A stretch of 64,000 bases of DNA. Origin: Streptomyces cadmiisoli. GTDB taxonomy: Bacteria; Actinomycetota; Actinomycetes; Streptomycetales; Streptomycetaceae. The position numbers and the translations under genes were made by a program. Below, piece after piece: positions 33,266-40,678 of this stretch. How positions within the stretch are numbered: position 1 is the stretch's first letter; each line of letters opens with the position of its first letter. The DNA is taken from the NCBI RefSeq assembly GCF_003261055.1, contig NZ_CP030073.1:8184001-8248000 (forward strand), given 5' to 3'. The notes beneath the pieces are model-generated. The model was not told where the DNA came from, made no database searches, and was given only the letters and a program-made list of their open reading frames with translations.

Positions 33266-33763
33266 TCAGCGCTGAAGATGCACGGTGAAGTGGCGCTCGG
33301 TCTCACCCGCGGGAACGGTGCGGATGAAGCCCTGAGCGGTGCTGTAGGCGCCCGATCCGCCGGTGATCGCGACGTCCACGGAACTCGGGGCGGGCAGGTG
33401 CAGCAGCGACTGCGCGGCGAACTGGCCCTCGGGGAGCGCGAAGGTGCCCACACACTGCAGGGCGGCGGGACTGACCTGGGTGTAGGTGCAGATCGCGCTG
33501 TGGTCGCCCACCTTCTTGCCGTCGCGGTACAGGTCCTCGTGGACGATCCGCTGGTCGCCCACACTGGTTCCCGGCTTGCCCAGGTCGACTTCGCCGGACG
33601 AGGTCTGTTTGCCGACCAGTTCAAAGGTCTGCGTACGGGGTTTGCGGTCCGACGTGTCGGCCGAGGCCGACGACGCGAGCGCAGCGCCGCCGGCGAGGGC
33701 CACGGCAACTCCGGCGGCGACGCTCAGGTAGCGCGCCTTGCTGGCCTTGGTGGTGTGCGACAT
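33266..33763 (-). CDS. secreted allene-oxide-cyclase-like (dirigent-type) barrel protein
   Basis: 165 residues. A Sec-type signal peptide (Lys-Ala-Ser-Lys-Ala-Arg, hydrophobic core Y-L-S-V-A-A-G-V-A-V-A-L-A-G-G-A-A-L-A, cleavage after A-S-A) is followed by about 130 residues of alternating beta pattern that fit the allene oxide cyclase-like barrel: F-E-L-V-G-K, G-D-Q-R-I-V-H-E-D-L-Y-R-D-G-K-K-V-G, C-T-Y-T-Q-V and G-G-S-G-A-Y-S-T-A-Q-G. Plant relatives steer cyclisation or coupling of reactive intermediates, whereas the bacterial role is unknown. It sits between the exported molybdenum enzyme and cytochrome b on the same strand, so a linked extracellular redox function is a reasonable guess. 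Confidence 0.75.
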   Translation of the reverse strand: MSHTTKASKARYLSVAAGVAVALAGGAALASSASADTSDRKPRTQTFELVGKQTSSGEVDLGKPGTSVGDQRIVHEDLYRDGKKVGDHSAICTYTQVSPAALQCVGTFALPEGQFAAQSLLHLPAPSSVDVAITGGSGAYSTAQGFIRTVPAGETERHFTVHLQR

Positions 33764-33876
33764 GTCTACTCCGTGTTCTTGAGGTGCTTGAGCACTCGCG
33801 GTATTCGGGAAATCGGGGTTCTCGGGTGTTTCACATCGTGTGCGCTGCACACACGGCCGTCGGGTCCGCAGCGGGG

Positions 33877-34599
33877 TCAGGCCGCCGAGTTGCCGCGGTC
33901 GGCTCCTTCGAGCCAGCCGTCGACCGGATAGCCGCGTTCCTCCCAGTAGCCAGGGACCACCTCGTCGGTGACCGTGATCCCGGACAGCCACTTGGCCGAC
34001 TTGTAGAAGTACATCGGGGCCACGTAGAGACGGACCGGACCTCCATGGGCATGACTGACCGGTTTGTCCTGCATCTTCAGTGCTACCAGAACGTCCGGGC
34101 GGCGTGCCTGTTCGAGGGTGAGGCTCTCGGTGTAGGCGCCGTCGAAGCAGGTGAAGCGAAGCGCGGTGCCCGAGGACCGGACCCCGGCCTCCTCCAGGAG
34201 ATGGGACAGCTTCACTCCGGCGAAAGGCGTGTCGTCGACGCGCCATCCGTCGGTGCACACCACGTCGCGGACGATCCTCGTCTGCGGCATGGCGCGCAGG
34301 TCCGCGAGTGTGTAGGTCCGGGGCCGGTCGACAAGGCCGTCGATCCGCAGGCCGTAGTTCGTCGCGTCCTTGTGGGGTACCGAGCCGACCACGCTGTAGT
34401 AGCGGAATCCGCCCGGGTTCGGGAGCAGGCCGGTCAGTCCGGTGGGGTCCTTCTGGGAGGCGGCGCTGAGGAACCCCTCCCAGCCGCTCTGGAGGTAGGG
34501 AGCGCCCGCGAGCCCGGCGGCTCCCACACCGAGCATGCCGAGCATGGCGCGCCGCGCCACGGGTGCGCCCTCGCCCCTGCGTCTGGGCTGTTCGGTCAT
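33877..34599 (-). CDS. Tat-exported molybdopterin-dependent oxidoreductase (sulfite-oxidase/MsrP fold)
   Basis: 240 residues from ATG 34599, with AAGGAG ten bases upstream; a GTG at 34632 lies inside a palindrome and is less likely. The N terminus holds A-R-R-A-M-L-G followed by a hydrophobic stretch, a twin-arginine type signal. Residues 60-230 match the oxidoreductase molybdopterin-binding domain, with the molybdenum-ligand Cys115 in V-V-C-T-D-G-W and H-G-G-P-V-R-L near residue 196. Related enzymes are sulfite oxidases and methionine-sulfoxide reductases (MsrP), which pair with a membrane cytochrome b. The dimerisation domain of eukaryotic sulfite oxidases is absent. It begins the likely redox cluster that runs to 32385. 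Confidence 0.87.
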   Translation of the reverse strand: MTEQPRRRGEGAPVARRAMLGMLGVGAAGLAGAPYLQSGWEGFLSAASQKDPTGLTGLLPNPGGFRYYSVVGSVPHKDATNYGLRIDGLVDRPRTYTLADLRAMPQTRIVRDVVCTDGWRVDDTPFAGVKLSHLLEEAGVRSSGTALRFTCFDGAYTESLTLEQARRPDVLVALKMQDKPVSHAHGGPVRLYVAPMYFYKSAKWLSGITVTDEVVPGYWEERGYPVDGWLEGADRGNSAA

Positions 34600-34614
34600 G
34601 CTCACTACTCCTTC

Positions 34615-34638
34615 GACGCCGTGATCGATCACGGCGTC
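34615..34638. promoter_or_regulatory. 24-bp perfect palindrome before the molybdopterin enzyme gene
   Basis: Bases 34615-34638 read the same on both strands (half-site GACGCCGTGATC). The palindrome ends directly before the ribosome binding site of the gene starting at 34599. A site of this size and symmetry probably binds a dimeric repressor. The regulator is unknown. Confidence 0.6.
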
Positions 34639-34752
34639 AGTCGCTGCTGTCGCGTTGCGGCCCGCGGTGACCCGGGCGCCTTCGGGACCCGGATCGACGT
34701 CAGGGGCGAAGGCCTGCCCCGGGACGGGGTGGACAGATGATGATCCATCCCG

Positions 34753-34877
34753 TCACCACTTTGGGAGGTGACTACATGGTTGCAGTCGGGAGCATCACCA
34801 GTCAAGATGGTGATCCAATTCTGGGTTCGGGCAGGCTGACATTGCATATTCTGTGTACTCACCGACTGAAACGGTGA
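34753..34877. promoter_or_regulatory. cluster of three TCACC-N9-GGTGA dyads
   Basis: TCACC-N9-GGTGA occurs at 34753-34771, 34795-34813 and 34859-34877, each 19 bases with identical arms and spacing but different centres. The middle site extends by one more paired base on the outer and inner sides. They lie 154-278 bases before the minus-strand oxidoreductase gene and after the terminator of the alginate-lyase-like gene, so they probably control the redox cluster. The rest of 34640-34950 contains no gene I can support. Confidence 0.6.
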
Positions 34878-34955
34878 CGGTGAGCAATGCAGTGGGGTCG
34901 GCCCCGGCTCGGCGGCTCGGCGGCGCGGCTGTGCGGTGCCCCGGCCGCACGAACG

Positions 34956-34990
34956 GGGCTCCCGAGGGTGTCGAACACCCTCGGGAGCCC
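34956..34990 (-). terminator. 16-bp perfect stem-loop terminator of the alginate-lyase-like gene
   Basis: Arms 34956-34971 and 34975-34990 are perfect complements around a CGA loop, 20 bases beyond the stop at 35010. No T tract follows, as is common in Streptomyces terminators. Confidence 0.8.
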
Positions 34991-35009
34991 ATGCGGTGAC
35001 AGTTCTGGT

Positions 35010-36284
35010 TCAGCCCGCTATCGAGTCGAGCTGTTCGGCGGCGGGCCGCAGCACCCAGAGGTCTCCGCCCGGCGGTTCCTCCAGCAGCGGCACGGCTCGT
35101 CTCGCCTCCTTGTCGCCGGCGTCCGCGGCCGCGTGCACGACGTCACTCGCCGCGAACCGCAGAAATTCCAGTTCGGGGTGCGGCCACGCGGCGCGGTCGG
35201 TGGCCGCGGGAAGGAGGTAGCGCACGGCTTTGACAAGGCTCTGGCCCTCCGGGCCCCGGTGGGCCCACAGGTCCACGCCGACATGCTGACCGATCGCCGC
35301 CAGGCGCGTGTACGCGACGAGTGTGAACGTCGAGTAGTGCCAGCTCCTGGTCCGGGCCAGCTCCAGTGGCTGGCGTCCGTCCGCGGCGATCTGGGGGTCG
35401 ATGCGCCTGGTGGCCGCGTCGCGGACGGTCCCGCGGGCGAGTTCCCGGTCCCCGGTGGCGTACGCGAGGCCCGCCAGCAGCAAGTCGTAGAACGTGCCGT
35501 GGTTGTTCGTCGCGGCCGCCTCCTGCTTGCCGAAGTCGCTGTTCCTCAGCCAGTCGAGGAAGTCACCGTTCCACTGCCTCATTCCGGTGCGGTCCGTCAC
35601 CGTCCAGCCGGGAGCGCCCGTCTCCAGGATGGCGACGGCATCGACGACCGCGGTGTACGACTGGGAGAAGTCGATGATGCCGATGGCCCGGCCGTCGTAT
35701 CTGCACGGGATGAACTGGGCGTGGTTCAGGTGCGGGTTCATCCGGGTGGCGGGAGCCAGGAACCACGTCCGCAGGATGTGTGCCGCCTTCTCGGCGTACT
35801 TCCGTTCGCCGGTGTAGTACCAGGCGAGTGCGAGGTCGTACGACGAGTCGAAGACCTTCTCGAGGTCCTGGCGGTCGGTGCCGGTGTCCACCTCGGGATT
35901 GCGTTCGCCGTCCCGCTGTACATAGGGGCAGCCCCAGGGGTTGTCGGTGGTGGGGGTTCGGCTCGGCCACCAGTAGGGCGCCTGGCTCAGGTAGTCGTGG
36001 ACGTCTCCGCTCGGCGCGGGTCTGGGTTTGTCGACGACGGTCCATGGGCCCTGGTCGAGCCATGTGTCGGCACGTGCGGTGAGGTCGCGGACGGCCCGCT
36101 GGAGCCGGTGGTCGCCGCGATCCAGGCGGGCCTTCGTCTGTTGGAGCCGTGCGCCGTCGAGGACCGCGGTCCCGGGCGCGCCGGGTGTACCGGGTGTCGG
36201 GCGGGCGGAGGCGGCCGGGGCGAGCAGGCCGGCGATGGTGGCCACCGCGACCAGAACCGTAGCCAGGCGGAGTCGTGTACCCAT
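35010..36284 (-). CDS. secreted alginate-lyase-family (PL5-like) polysaccharide lyase
   Basis: 424 residues. A signal peptide (R-L-R-L-A-T-V-L-V-A-V-A-T-I-A-G-L-L-A-P-A-A-S-A) precedes an all-helical alpha/alpha-toroid domain. The catalytic signatures of PL5-type lyases are visible: N-N-H-G-T-F-Y-D (near residue 250) and R-T-R-S-W-H-Y-S (near residue 315), giving the Asn-His pair, Arg and Tyr that neutralise and abstract at the uronate. W-W-P-S-R near residue 110 is also common to the family. Streptomyces proteins of this type may act on other uronate polymers. It is divergent from a TetR gene and has an A/T-rich palindrome 19-33 bases before its start. Confidence 0.8.
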   Translation of the reverse strand: MGTRLRLATVLVAVATIAGLLAPAASARPTPGTPGAPGTAVLDGARLQQTKARLDRGDHRLQRAVRDLTARADTWLDQGPWTVVDKPRPAPSGDVHDYLSQAPYWWPSRTPTTDNPWGCPYVQRDGERNPEVDTGTDRQDLEKVFDSSYDLALAWYYTGERKYAEKAAHILRTWFLAPATRMNPHLNHAQFIPCRYDGRAIGIIDFSQSYTAVVDAVAILETGAPGWTVTDRTGMRQWNGDFLDWLRNSDFGKQEAAATNNHGTFYDLLLAGLAYATGDRELARGTVRDAATRRIDPQIAADGRQPLELARTRSWHYSTFTLVAYTRLAAIGQHVGVDLWAHRGPEGQSLVKAVRYLLPAATDRAAWPHPELEFLRFAASDVVHAAADAGDKEARRAVPLLEEPPGGDLWVLRPAAEQLDSIAG

Positions 36285-36302
36285 CTATCTCCGTTCATCC
36301 AT

Positions 36303-36317
36303 ATGAATTCAATTCAT
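36303..36317. promoter_or_regulatory. palindromic operator ATGAATT-C-AATTCAT
   Basis: A perfect 7-1-7 inverted repeat, strikingly A/T-rich for this genome, lies just upstream of the ribosome binding site of the alginate-lyase-like gene. Position and symmetry suggest a repressor site for that gene. Confidence 0.55.
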
Positions 36318-36448
36318 GAATAGAGACCTTGCGAGGTTAGGGTCGAGGGTCGGCTTTGGCAATGGGTCGGGCGATCCGGGCGGCGCTCGCGGCTTGAGGG
36401 CTGACGCACGTGCCTGGTGCGATCCGTGTGCGTGAATGCGTGTCCGTC

Positions 36449-36478
36449 TTGGGGCATATGCCCTCAGATGTGTAAGAT
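36449..36478 (+). promoter_or_regulatory. tetR promoter with a palindrome between -35 and -10
   Basis: TTGGGG (36449-36454), an 18-base spacer and TAAGAT (36473-36478) fit a housekeeping promoter. GGGCATATGCCC (36452-36463), a perfect 12-bp palindrome, overlaps the -35 and spacer, a placement suited to autorepression by the TetR protein at 36612. The predicted leader is about 127 bases. Confidence 0.5.
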
Positions 36479-36611
36479 GTTCATACGCTTGTGTCACCTG
36501 GCTGGGCACCGGGCGGACGCTGTGCGGCAGCGTCGCGAGCCAGGTCCCCGGTCAGGAGCCCGCCGGCACGTCACCCCTCGGGTCGGCGTGCTACAGGAAA
36601 GGTGGCTGGGC

Positions 36612-37223
36612 ATGAGGATTTACGGCGGCATGACCGCCGAGGAGCGCATCGCGTCGCGGCGCCGGCGGATCATCGAAAGTGCGACGGAGCTCTTCTCCAG
36701 CCAGGGGTACGCCAATACGTCGATCCGTGCCCTGCTGCGCCACGCGGGCCTGCAGGACCGGTACTTCACGGAGAGCTTCTCCTCCCTGGACGACGTCATG
36801 GCGGCGATCGTCGGGGACATCTGGGAGGAGCAGTTGACGCGATGCGCGGCCTGCATCACCCCGGAACGCACGCCCCGGGAACAGGCCCGGGCCATGATCG
36901 AGGTCCTCGTCAGCACCACCACGGCCGACCCGCGACGAGGCAGGGTGAAGTTCGTCGAAGCGCTGAGCGCGGGCCCGCTGACCGCCGGTGTACGGCAGCA
37001 GGGTCTGCGGCGAATGAGTGCGTTGGTGGAACAACTGCTGACAGGGAGCCGCGCCGACCGCGAGGTCAACACCGTGGCGATGTCCATGGCGATCGTCGGC
37101 GGTGTCGGCCAGTTGCTGATGAACTGGGTCGACGGAACCCTCCACGTCTCCAGTGACGAACTGGTCGAGCAAGGATTCCTGCTGTTCGAGGCAGTGGCCG
37201 GGTGGGCGCCGCCCGAACCCTGA
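36612..37223 (+). CDS. TetR-family regulator
   Basis: 203 residues from ATG 36612, preceded by AGGAAAGGTGG. Residues 10-60 form the TetR DNA-binding domain (R-R-R-R-I-I-E-S-A-T-E-L-F-S-S-Q-G-Y and T-S-I-R-A-L-L-R-H-A-G-L). The recognition helix departs from the common Y-Y-H-F ending: it reads D-R-Y-F-T-E-S-F. The C-terminal ligand domain (65-200) is not assignable. It is divergent from the alginate-lyase-like gene and likely binds the palindrome in its own promoter. The inducer is unknown. Confidence 0.85.
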   Translation: MRIYGGMTAEERIASRRRRIIESATELFSSQGYANTSIRALLRHAGLQDRYFTESFSSLDDVMAAIVGDIWEEQLTRCAACITPERTPREQARAMIEVLVSTTTADPRRGRVKFVEALSAGPLTAGVRQQGLRRMSALVEQLLTGSRADREVNTVAMSMAIVGGVGQLLMNWVDGTLHVSSDELVEQGFLLFEAVAGWAPPEP

Positions 37224-37410
37224 ACCGCCTTGCCGGGCTCGGTCGCTGATGCGGTGATGCGGAGCGGCCGGCCGTAGGCAGCGGCGACCGGGCGCGGTGT
37301 CGCCCCCTTCGCCGGTCGGTCGAAGTTGACGCGTCGAGCGGAGCCGCATGTGGGTCAACCTGGCGGCGAACGGTGTCCTTTACCCACCGTCGTCGCCCTT
37401 GAAGCAGCCG

Positions 37411-37435
37411 AAGGTGGTGCTGGCAGCACCACCTT
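37411..37435. terminator. 11-bp perfect hairpin in the tetR-peptide gap
   Basis: AAGGTGGTGCT (37411-37421) and its exact complement (37425-37435) enclose GGC, followed by one T and CC. It lies 188 bases after tetR and 160 before the secreted peptide gene. The rest of 37224-37594 shows no gene. Confidence 0.55.
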
Positions 37436-37496
37436 TCCGCCTTGACCCCGCTGTTGCGGGAGTGGACAGTTGAACGTGCCGCATAACCGGACAAAT

Positions 37497-37508
37497 GGTA
37501 TAGATACC
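37497..37508. promoter_or_regulatory. short palindrome GGTAT-AG-ATACC before the Gly/His peptide gene
   Basis: A perfect 5-2-5 repeat, about 90 bases upstream of the ATG at 37595, contains TATAGAT and may include the -10 element of that gene. TTGAAC at 37470-37475 is too far away to be its -35 with normal spacing. Confidence 0.3.
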
Positions 37509-37594
37509 GCTTCATGTGTCAGGTGCGGCAACCATCCTCTGGCGTATGGCATGTGACCAGCCATGCGCGTTCCGATTCCTCTTTGGAGGTAGCC

Positions 37595-37804
37595 ATGCGT
37601 TCCATCAAGTGGCCTCTCGCCGTCTTTGCCGGCCTTGTCCTCGCTCTGGGCGGCGCGGCCGCATCGGCCGTCGCGGCTCCCGCGGCACCGCAGTCGCCGA
37701 CGCATGCCGTCGCCTACGGCCAGGATCATGGCGGCGGATTCGGTGGCGGCCATGGGCACGGTCATGGTGGCCACGGCGGCCATTACGGCTTCGGCTGGGA
37801 CTAG
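37595..37804 (+). CDS. secreted Gly/His-rich small peptide
   Basis: 69 residues from ATG 37595, which follows TTTGGAGG. A clear Sec signal peptide (R-S-I-K-W-P-L-A-V-F-A-G-L-V-L-A-L-G-G-A-A-A, cleavage near A-V-A-A) leaves a mature peptide of about 40 residues. Its second half is almost only Gly and His with a final Y-G-F-G-W-D: seven His occur within about 20 residues. Such tails bind Cu, Ni or Zn, or self-assemble, and the family is unknown to me. The stop codon overlaps the first bases of the MITE-like repeat at 37803, so the original C terminus may have been longer. Confidence 0.7.
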   Translation: MRSIKWPLAVFAGLVLALGGAAASAVAAPAAPQSPTHAVAYGQDHGGGFGGGHGHGHGGHGGHYGFGWD

Positions 37805-38000
37805 TGCCGCGGCAGGCAGCGTTCGCCCCGTCGCGAGGCCCGGCACGCTCCCCCGCTGCCTGAAAGGCGTGGGAGGTGCCCCCACTCGCCGCACCGGCCG
37901 AAAGTCCGAGTACGTCCAGTACGAGGACTTCCGGCCGGCACGCCGAGAGCACGGACCGGACGCCGCTCCTTGACGGGCAAACGTTGCCTGCCACGGCACT
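37803..38000. mobile_element. MITE-like repeat with 26-bp imperfect terminal inverted repeats
   Basis: Terminal repeats 37803-37828 (starting AGTGCCGCGGCAGG) and 37975-38000 match in 23 of 26 positions as inverted copies. The interior holds a second inverted repeat around 37892-37942 (GGCCGAAAGTCC against its near complement). There is no coding sequence. From memory, strings such as GTGGGAGGTGCCCCC and GAGTACGTCCAGTACGAGG recur in intergenic DNA of many Streptomyces genomes, so this is probably a dispersed non-autonomous element; I could not check this. No clear target duplication is visible. Confidence 0.55.
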
Positions 38001-38017
38001 GGAAACCCCTGACGAGT

Positions 38018-38049
38018 CGAGAGGGACCGGCGGATGCCGGTCCCTCTCG
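38018..38049 (-). terminator. 14-bp stem-loop terminator of the alpha/beta hydrolase gene
   Basis: Perfect arms 38018-38031 and 38036-38049 enclose GGAT, six bases beyond the stop codon at 38055. Confidence 0.75.
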
Positions 38050-38054
38050 GTCGT

Positions 38055-38858
38055 TCAACGAGCGCCCGGCAGCCGGCTGATGAGCGCCGCGAGCTCTGCG
38101 GGGTGGGTGAGGTGGGGGAAGTGACTGTGGCTCGGCACCACGGCGATTCCGGCTTCGGGCAGTGCCCTTTTTTGCCAGGCGCGATACCCGGGAGGCACCT
38201 GGCGGCCGGAGACGTGGAGATAGGGGAGGCCCGCGGCGGAGATGGCTCGCAGGTCCTCCTCGCGTTTTGTGGTGAGATCGCTGGGGGAGGCCGTCATGAG
38301 TTCGCTCCAGTACCCGAGAAGGAGGTCCTGGCGCGGAGTGTCCGCCGAGGCCACGAGTTCCCGCGCGGCCGGTGCGAGTTGCTCGACCCCCATGGTCGAG
38401 ATCAGTTCGTCCCAGACCCGTAGACAGTCCTCGCTTCGGAGGACCTGCTCGTTGCGGCGGAGCATCTCCGCGAACGGGCCCGCGAGCAGCGGCTGGTCGA
38501 TGTTGACCACACCGGCCGCCGGGTGAGTGGCGGCGTACAGAGTCGCGAGGACCCCGCCGATCGAGTGCCCCACCACAACAGGCCGGCCGAAGCCGGCTTC
38601 GACCGCGGCGCGGTGTACGGCCTCGGTGACGTCGCGGAGTTGATAGGCGGGCCAGCGGGGCGACCCTCCGTGTCCCGGCAGGTCGAGCGCGAGTGTCCGG
38701 TGTTCTTCGCCGCCCGCACGCAACTCGTCGAGGACGGGGTGCCAGTGGCGCCGGTCGAAGGTGAGTCCATGGAGGAACACGAACTCGGACCGGCCGACTG
38801 GCCCGTCCTGCACTTCGGCCGCGAGACCGGCAAGGAACGACTGCGGTGTTCCGGGCAT
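38055..38858 (-). CDS. alpha/beta hydrolase
   Basis: 267 residues from ATG 38858 (GGTGAGG upstream; longer in-frame starts lack support). The oxyanion loop H-G-L-T-F-D-R-R-H-W is followed by D-L-P-G-H-G-G-S, the nucleophile elbow G-H-S-I-G-G with its Ser near residue 100, and a C-terminal H-S-H-F-P-H-L-T that supplies the catalytic His. The acid is probably the Asp/Glu before L-P-Y-L-H-V-S-G. The fold covers esterases, lactonases and C-C hydrolases; the substrate is not predictable. It is divergent from the aminotransferase gene, and the control region between them has a CATCTG/CAGATG cluster. Confidence 0.85.
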   Translation of the reverse strand: MPGTPQSFLAGLAAEVQDGPVGRSEFVFLHGLTFDRRHWHPVLDELRAGGEEHRTLALDLPGHGGSPRWPAYQLRDVTEAVHRAAVEAGFGRPVVVGHSIGGVLATLYAATHPAAGVVNIDQPLLAGPFAEMLRRNEQVLRSEDCLRVWDELISTMGVEQLAPAARELVASADTPRQDLLLGYWSELMTASPSDLTTKREEDLRAISAAGLPYLHVSGRQVPPGYRAWQKRALPEAGIAVVPSHSHFPHLTHPAELAALISRLPGAR

Positions 38859-39376
38859 GGCCGACCTCACCCGAGAGGCGTGCGGAATGTGTCGCGGTGA
38901 TGCCGTGAACCGCGATGTCGTGGAGCGGGCGAGGGCAACCGCATGCCGGCCGCCTGGTGGTGCGTGCCGGCCATCGGGTCTCCTTGTCGCGTTGATCGGC
39001 GAATTCGTGAGCGCCGCGGATCCGGTGGGCAGGTCCCCCTGCCCTGCGGGTCGCGCCTGCCGGTCGAGTCGACGGCTCTCGCCATCCCGCAAAAATGACA
39101 TTACTCCCATCTGGTGTCAGATGCCATCAGATGGGTAGGATGGATGTGGTCGTGATGGCCGGCTGCATCGCACACCGCGTTCCGGCGGTGGCAGCCGCAG
39201 CCGACCGCCGTTCAGTGAGGGGCTGTCTCCCAAGGGCCCGCTGCCGGCGGTACCCGGGCGCCGCTCTCGGTGCCGAGGCCATGTCGCTCTCCGGTGCGCA
39301 GGATTTCCCGGAACTGCTCGTGCTCTCCCGTCGAGACGCCTTGCCATCACCTCGGAACATTGAAGGAGTTACAGGC
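38859..39376. other. 518-bp divergent region between hydrolase and aminotransferase
   Basis: No gene is supported here. The only marked structures are the A/T-rich patch at 39090-39105 and the CATCTG/CAGATG cluster at 39106-39135. The aminotransferase ribosome binding site GAAGGAG is at the right edge. Confidence 0.4.
39106..39135. promoter_or_regulatory. operator-like cluster of CATCTG/CAGATG half-sites
   Basis: CCCATCTG (39106-39113) and CAGATGGG (39128-39135) form 8-bp inverted arms, and a further CAGATG (39118-39123) sits between them, four bases from each outer half. Three evenly spaced half-sites next to A/T-rich DNA suggest regulator binding, perhaps by the TetR protein at 40954. Confidence 0.45.
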
Positions 39377-40678
39377 ATGTCAACCATGTTCGAGCCTCAT
39401 ACACTTCCCCACGTTGTTTCCGAGCCCCACGTCATCGTCCGCGGTGAGGGCGTGCGCGTTTGGGACTCCGAAGGGCGGTCCTACATCGACGCCATGTCCA
39501 GCATGTTGTGCGCGAATCTCGGCTACAGCGAGTCCAGGCTCATCGAAGCCGCCGCACAGCAGATGGCCAGGCTGCCGTTCTATGCGTCATTCGGCCACCG
39601 CACGGCCGACGTTCCGCTGGCGCTGGCCGACGATCTGGCCGAGATCGCGCCCATACCGATGGGGCGCACCTTCTTCGCCAATTCGGGAGCCGAAGCGAAC
39701 GACAGCGCCTTCAAGATCGCCTGGTACTACCACGCCTGTCTGGGGCGAACGGGTCGAACCAAAATCATCTCTCATGAGAACGCCTACCACGGCACAACGG
39801 TGGCGGCCGGATCGGCCACCGGCATCGAGCCCATCCATCGCGGATTCGGGCTGCCGCTCCCGTCATTCCTGAAAGTGCCCTGTCCTGATCCCAGGACATC
39901 GGAAGGCCTGGACGACGAGCAGTTCACCGACTACCTCATCGCCAGGTTGGAGCTCCTCATAGAAGCGGAAGGCGCTGACACGATAGCCGCCTTCATTGGT
40001 GAACCCATCCTGGGCGCGGGCGGCATCATCGTCCCGCCGCCCGGCTACTACGGACGGGTCCAGGACGTGCTCGCCCGGCACGACATCCTGTTCATCGCCG
40101 ACGAGGTGATCACAGGCTTCGGGCGGACCGGGTCGATGTTCGCGACCACGGAGTTCGGTCTCTCGCCGGACATGATCACGCTCGCCAAGGGGCTGTCCTC
40201 CGCGTACTTGCCGATCTCGGCCGTCATGGTGAGTGACAGGGTTGTCGAGGCCATCGCCAATGGATCGAACGCCGTGGGTGCCTTCGGTCATGGATTCACC
40301 TACTCGGGGCACCCGGTGGCTGCTGCCGTGGCCCGGGAGACCCTCGCCGTCCTGACCGAACGGAACATCCCGCAGCACGTGCGCGACCTGGCTCCCGTTC
40401 TGGCCGAAGGGCTGGGGGAGTACTGGAACGTCAAGGGCGTCACCGATGTACGGGGACACGGGTTCCTGCGAGCTGTCACCTTCGACCCGGTCGCTTTCGG
40501 AATGGAGGAAGGTGAGATCGGGGCGACGCTCGCGGCCCGAGCCGCCGACAACGGCGTGCTCGTCCGCGCGGTGGGCGACAGCATCGGCTTCGCGCCGCCG
40601 CTGATCTCGACCAGGGCCGAACTGTCCGAGATGCTGGACCGTTTCGCGGCCGCCTATCGGAGTGTGCCCGTCCGCTGA
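39377..40678 (+). CDS. class III PLP-dependent aminotransferase
   Basis: 433 residues from ATG 39377 (GAAGGAG nine bases upstream). The fold-type I signatures are complete: [11 protein letters not shown] near residue 100, [33 protein letters not shown], and the PLP lysine in [11 protein letters not shown]. It resembles omega-amino acid:pyruvate aminotransferases (beta-alanine, taurine or polyamine type). A TetR gene follows at 40954 and a hydrolase is divergent, so a small regulated catabolic module is likely. The amine substrate cannot be told from sequence. Confidence 0.9.
   Translation: MSTMFEPHTLPHVVSEPHVIVRGEGVRVWDSEGRSYIDAMSSMLCANLGYSESRLIEAAAQQMARLPFYASFGHRTADVPLALADDLAEIAPIPMGRTFFANSGAEANDSAFKIAWYYHACLGRTGRTKIISHENAYHGTTVAAGSATGIEPIHRGFGLPLPSFLKVPCPDPRTSEGLDDEQFTDYLIARLELLIEAEGADTIAAFIGEPILGAGGIIVPPPGYYGRVQDVLARHDILFIADEVITGFGRTGSMFATTEFGLSPDMITLAKGLSSAYLPISAVMVSDRVVEAIANGSNAVGAFGHGFTYSGHPVAAAVARETLAVLTERNIPQHVRDLAPVLAEGLGEYWNVKGVTDVRGHGFLRAVTFDPVAFGMEEGEIGATLAARAADNGVLVRAVGDSIGFAPPLISTRAELSEMLDRFAAAYRSVPVR

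Noticed and set aside
33838..33852. GTGTGC-GCT-GCACAC hairpin after the molybdopterin enzyme gene
   Set aside because: Six-base arms are too weak to call a terminator with confidence; recorded only as a possible attenuator.
34629..34862. 77-codon minus-strand frame across the TCACC dyads
   Set aside because: No ribosome binding site and no recognisable motif. The DNA is better explained as a control region.
37626..37973. 115-codon plus-strand frame and its minus-strand counterparts inside the MITE-like region
   Set aside because: They are generated by the inverted repeat itself and lack a ribosome binding site; similar short frames are common false genes in Streptomyces repeats.
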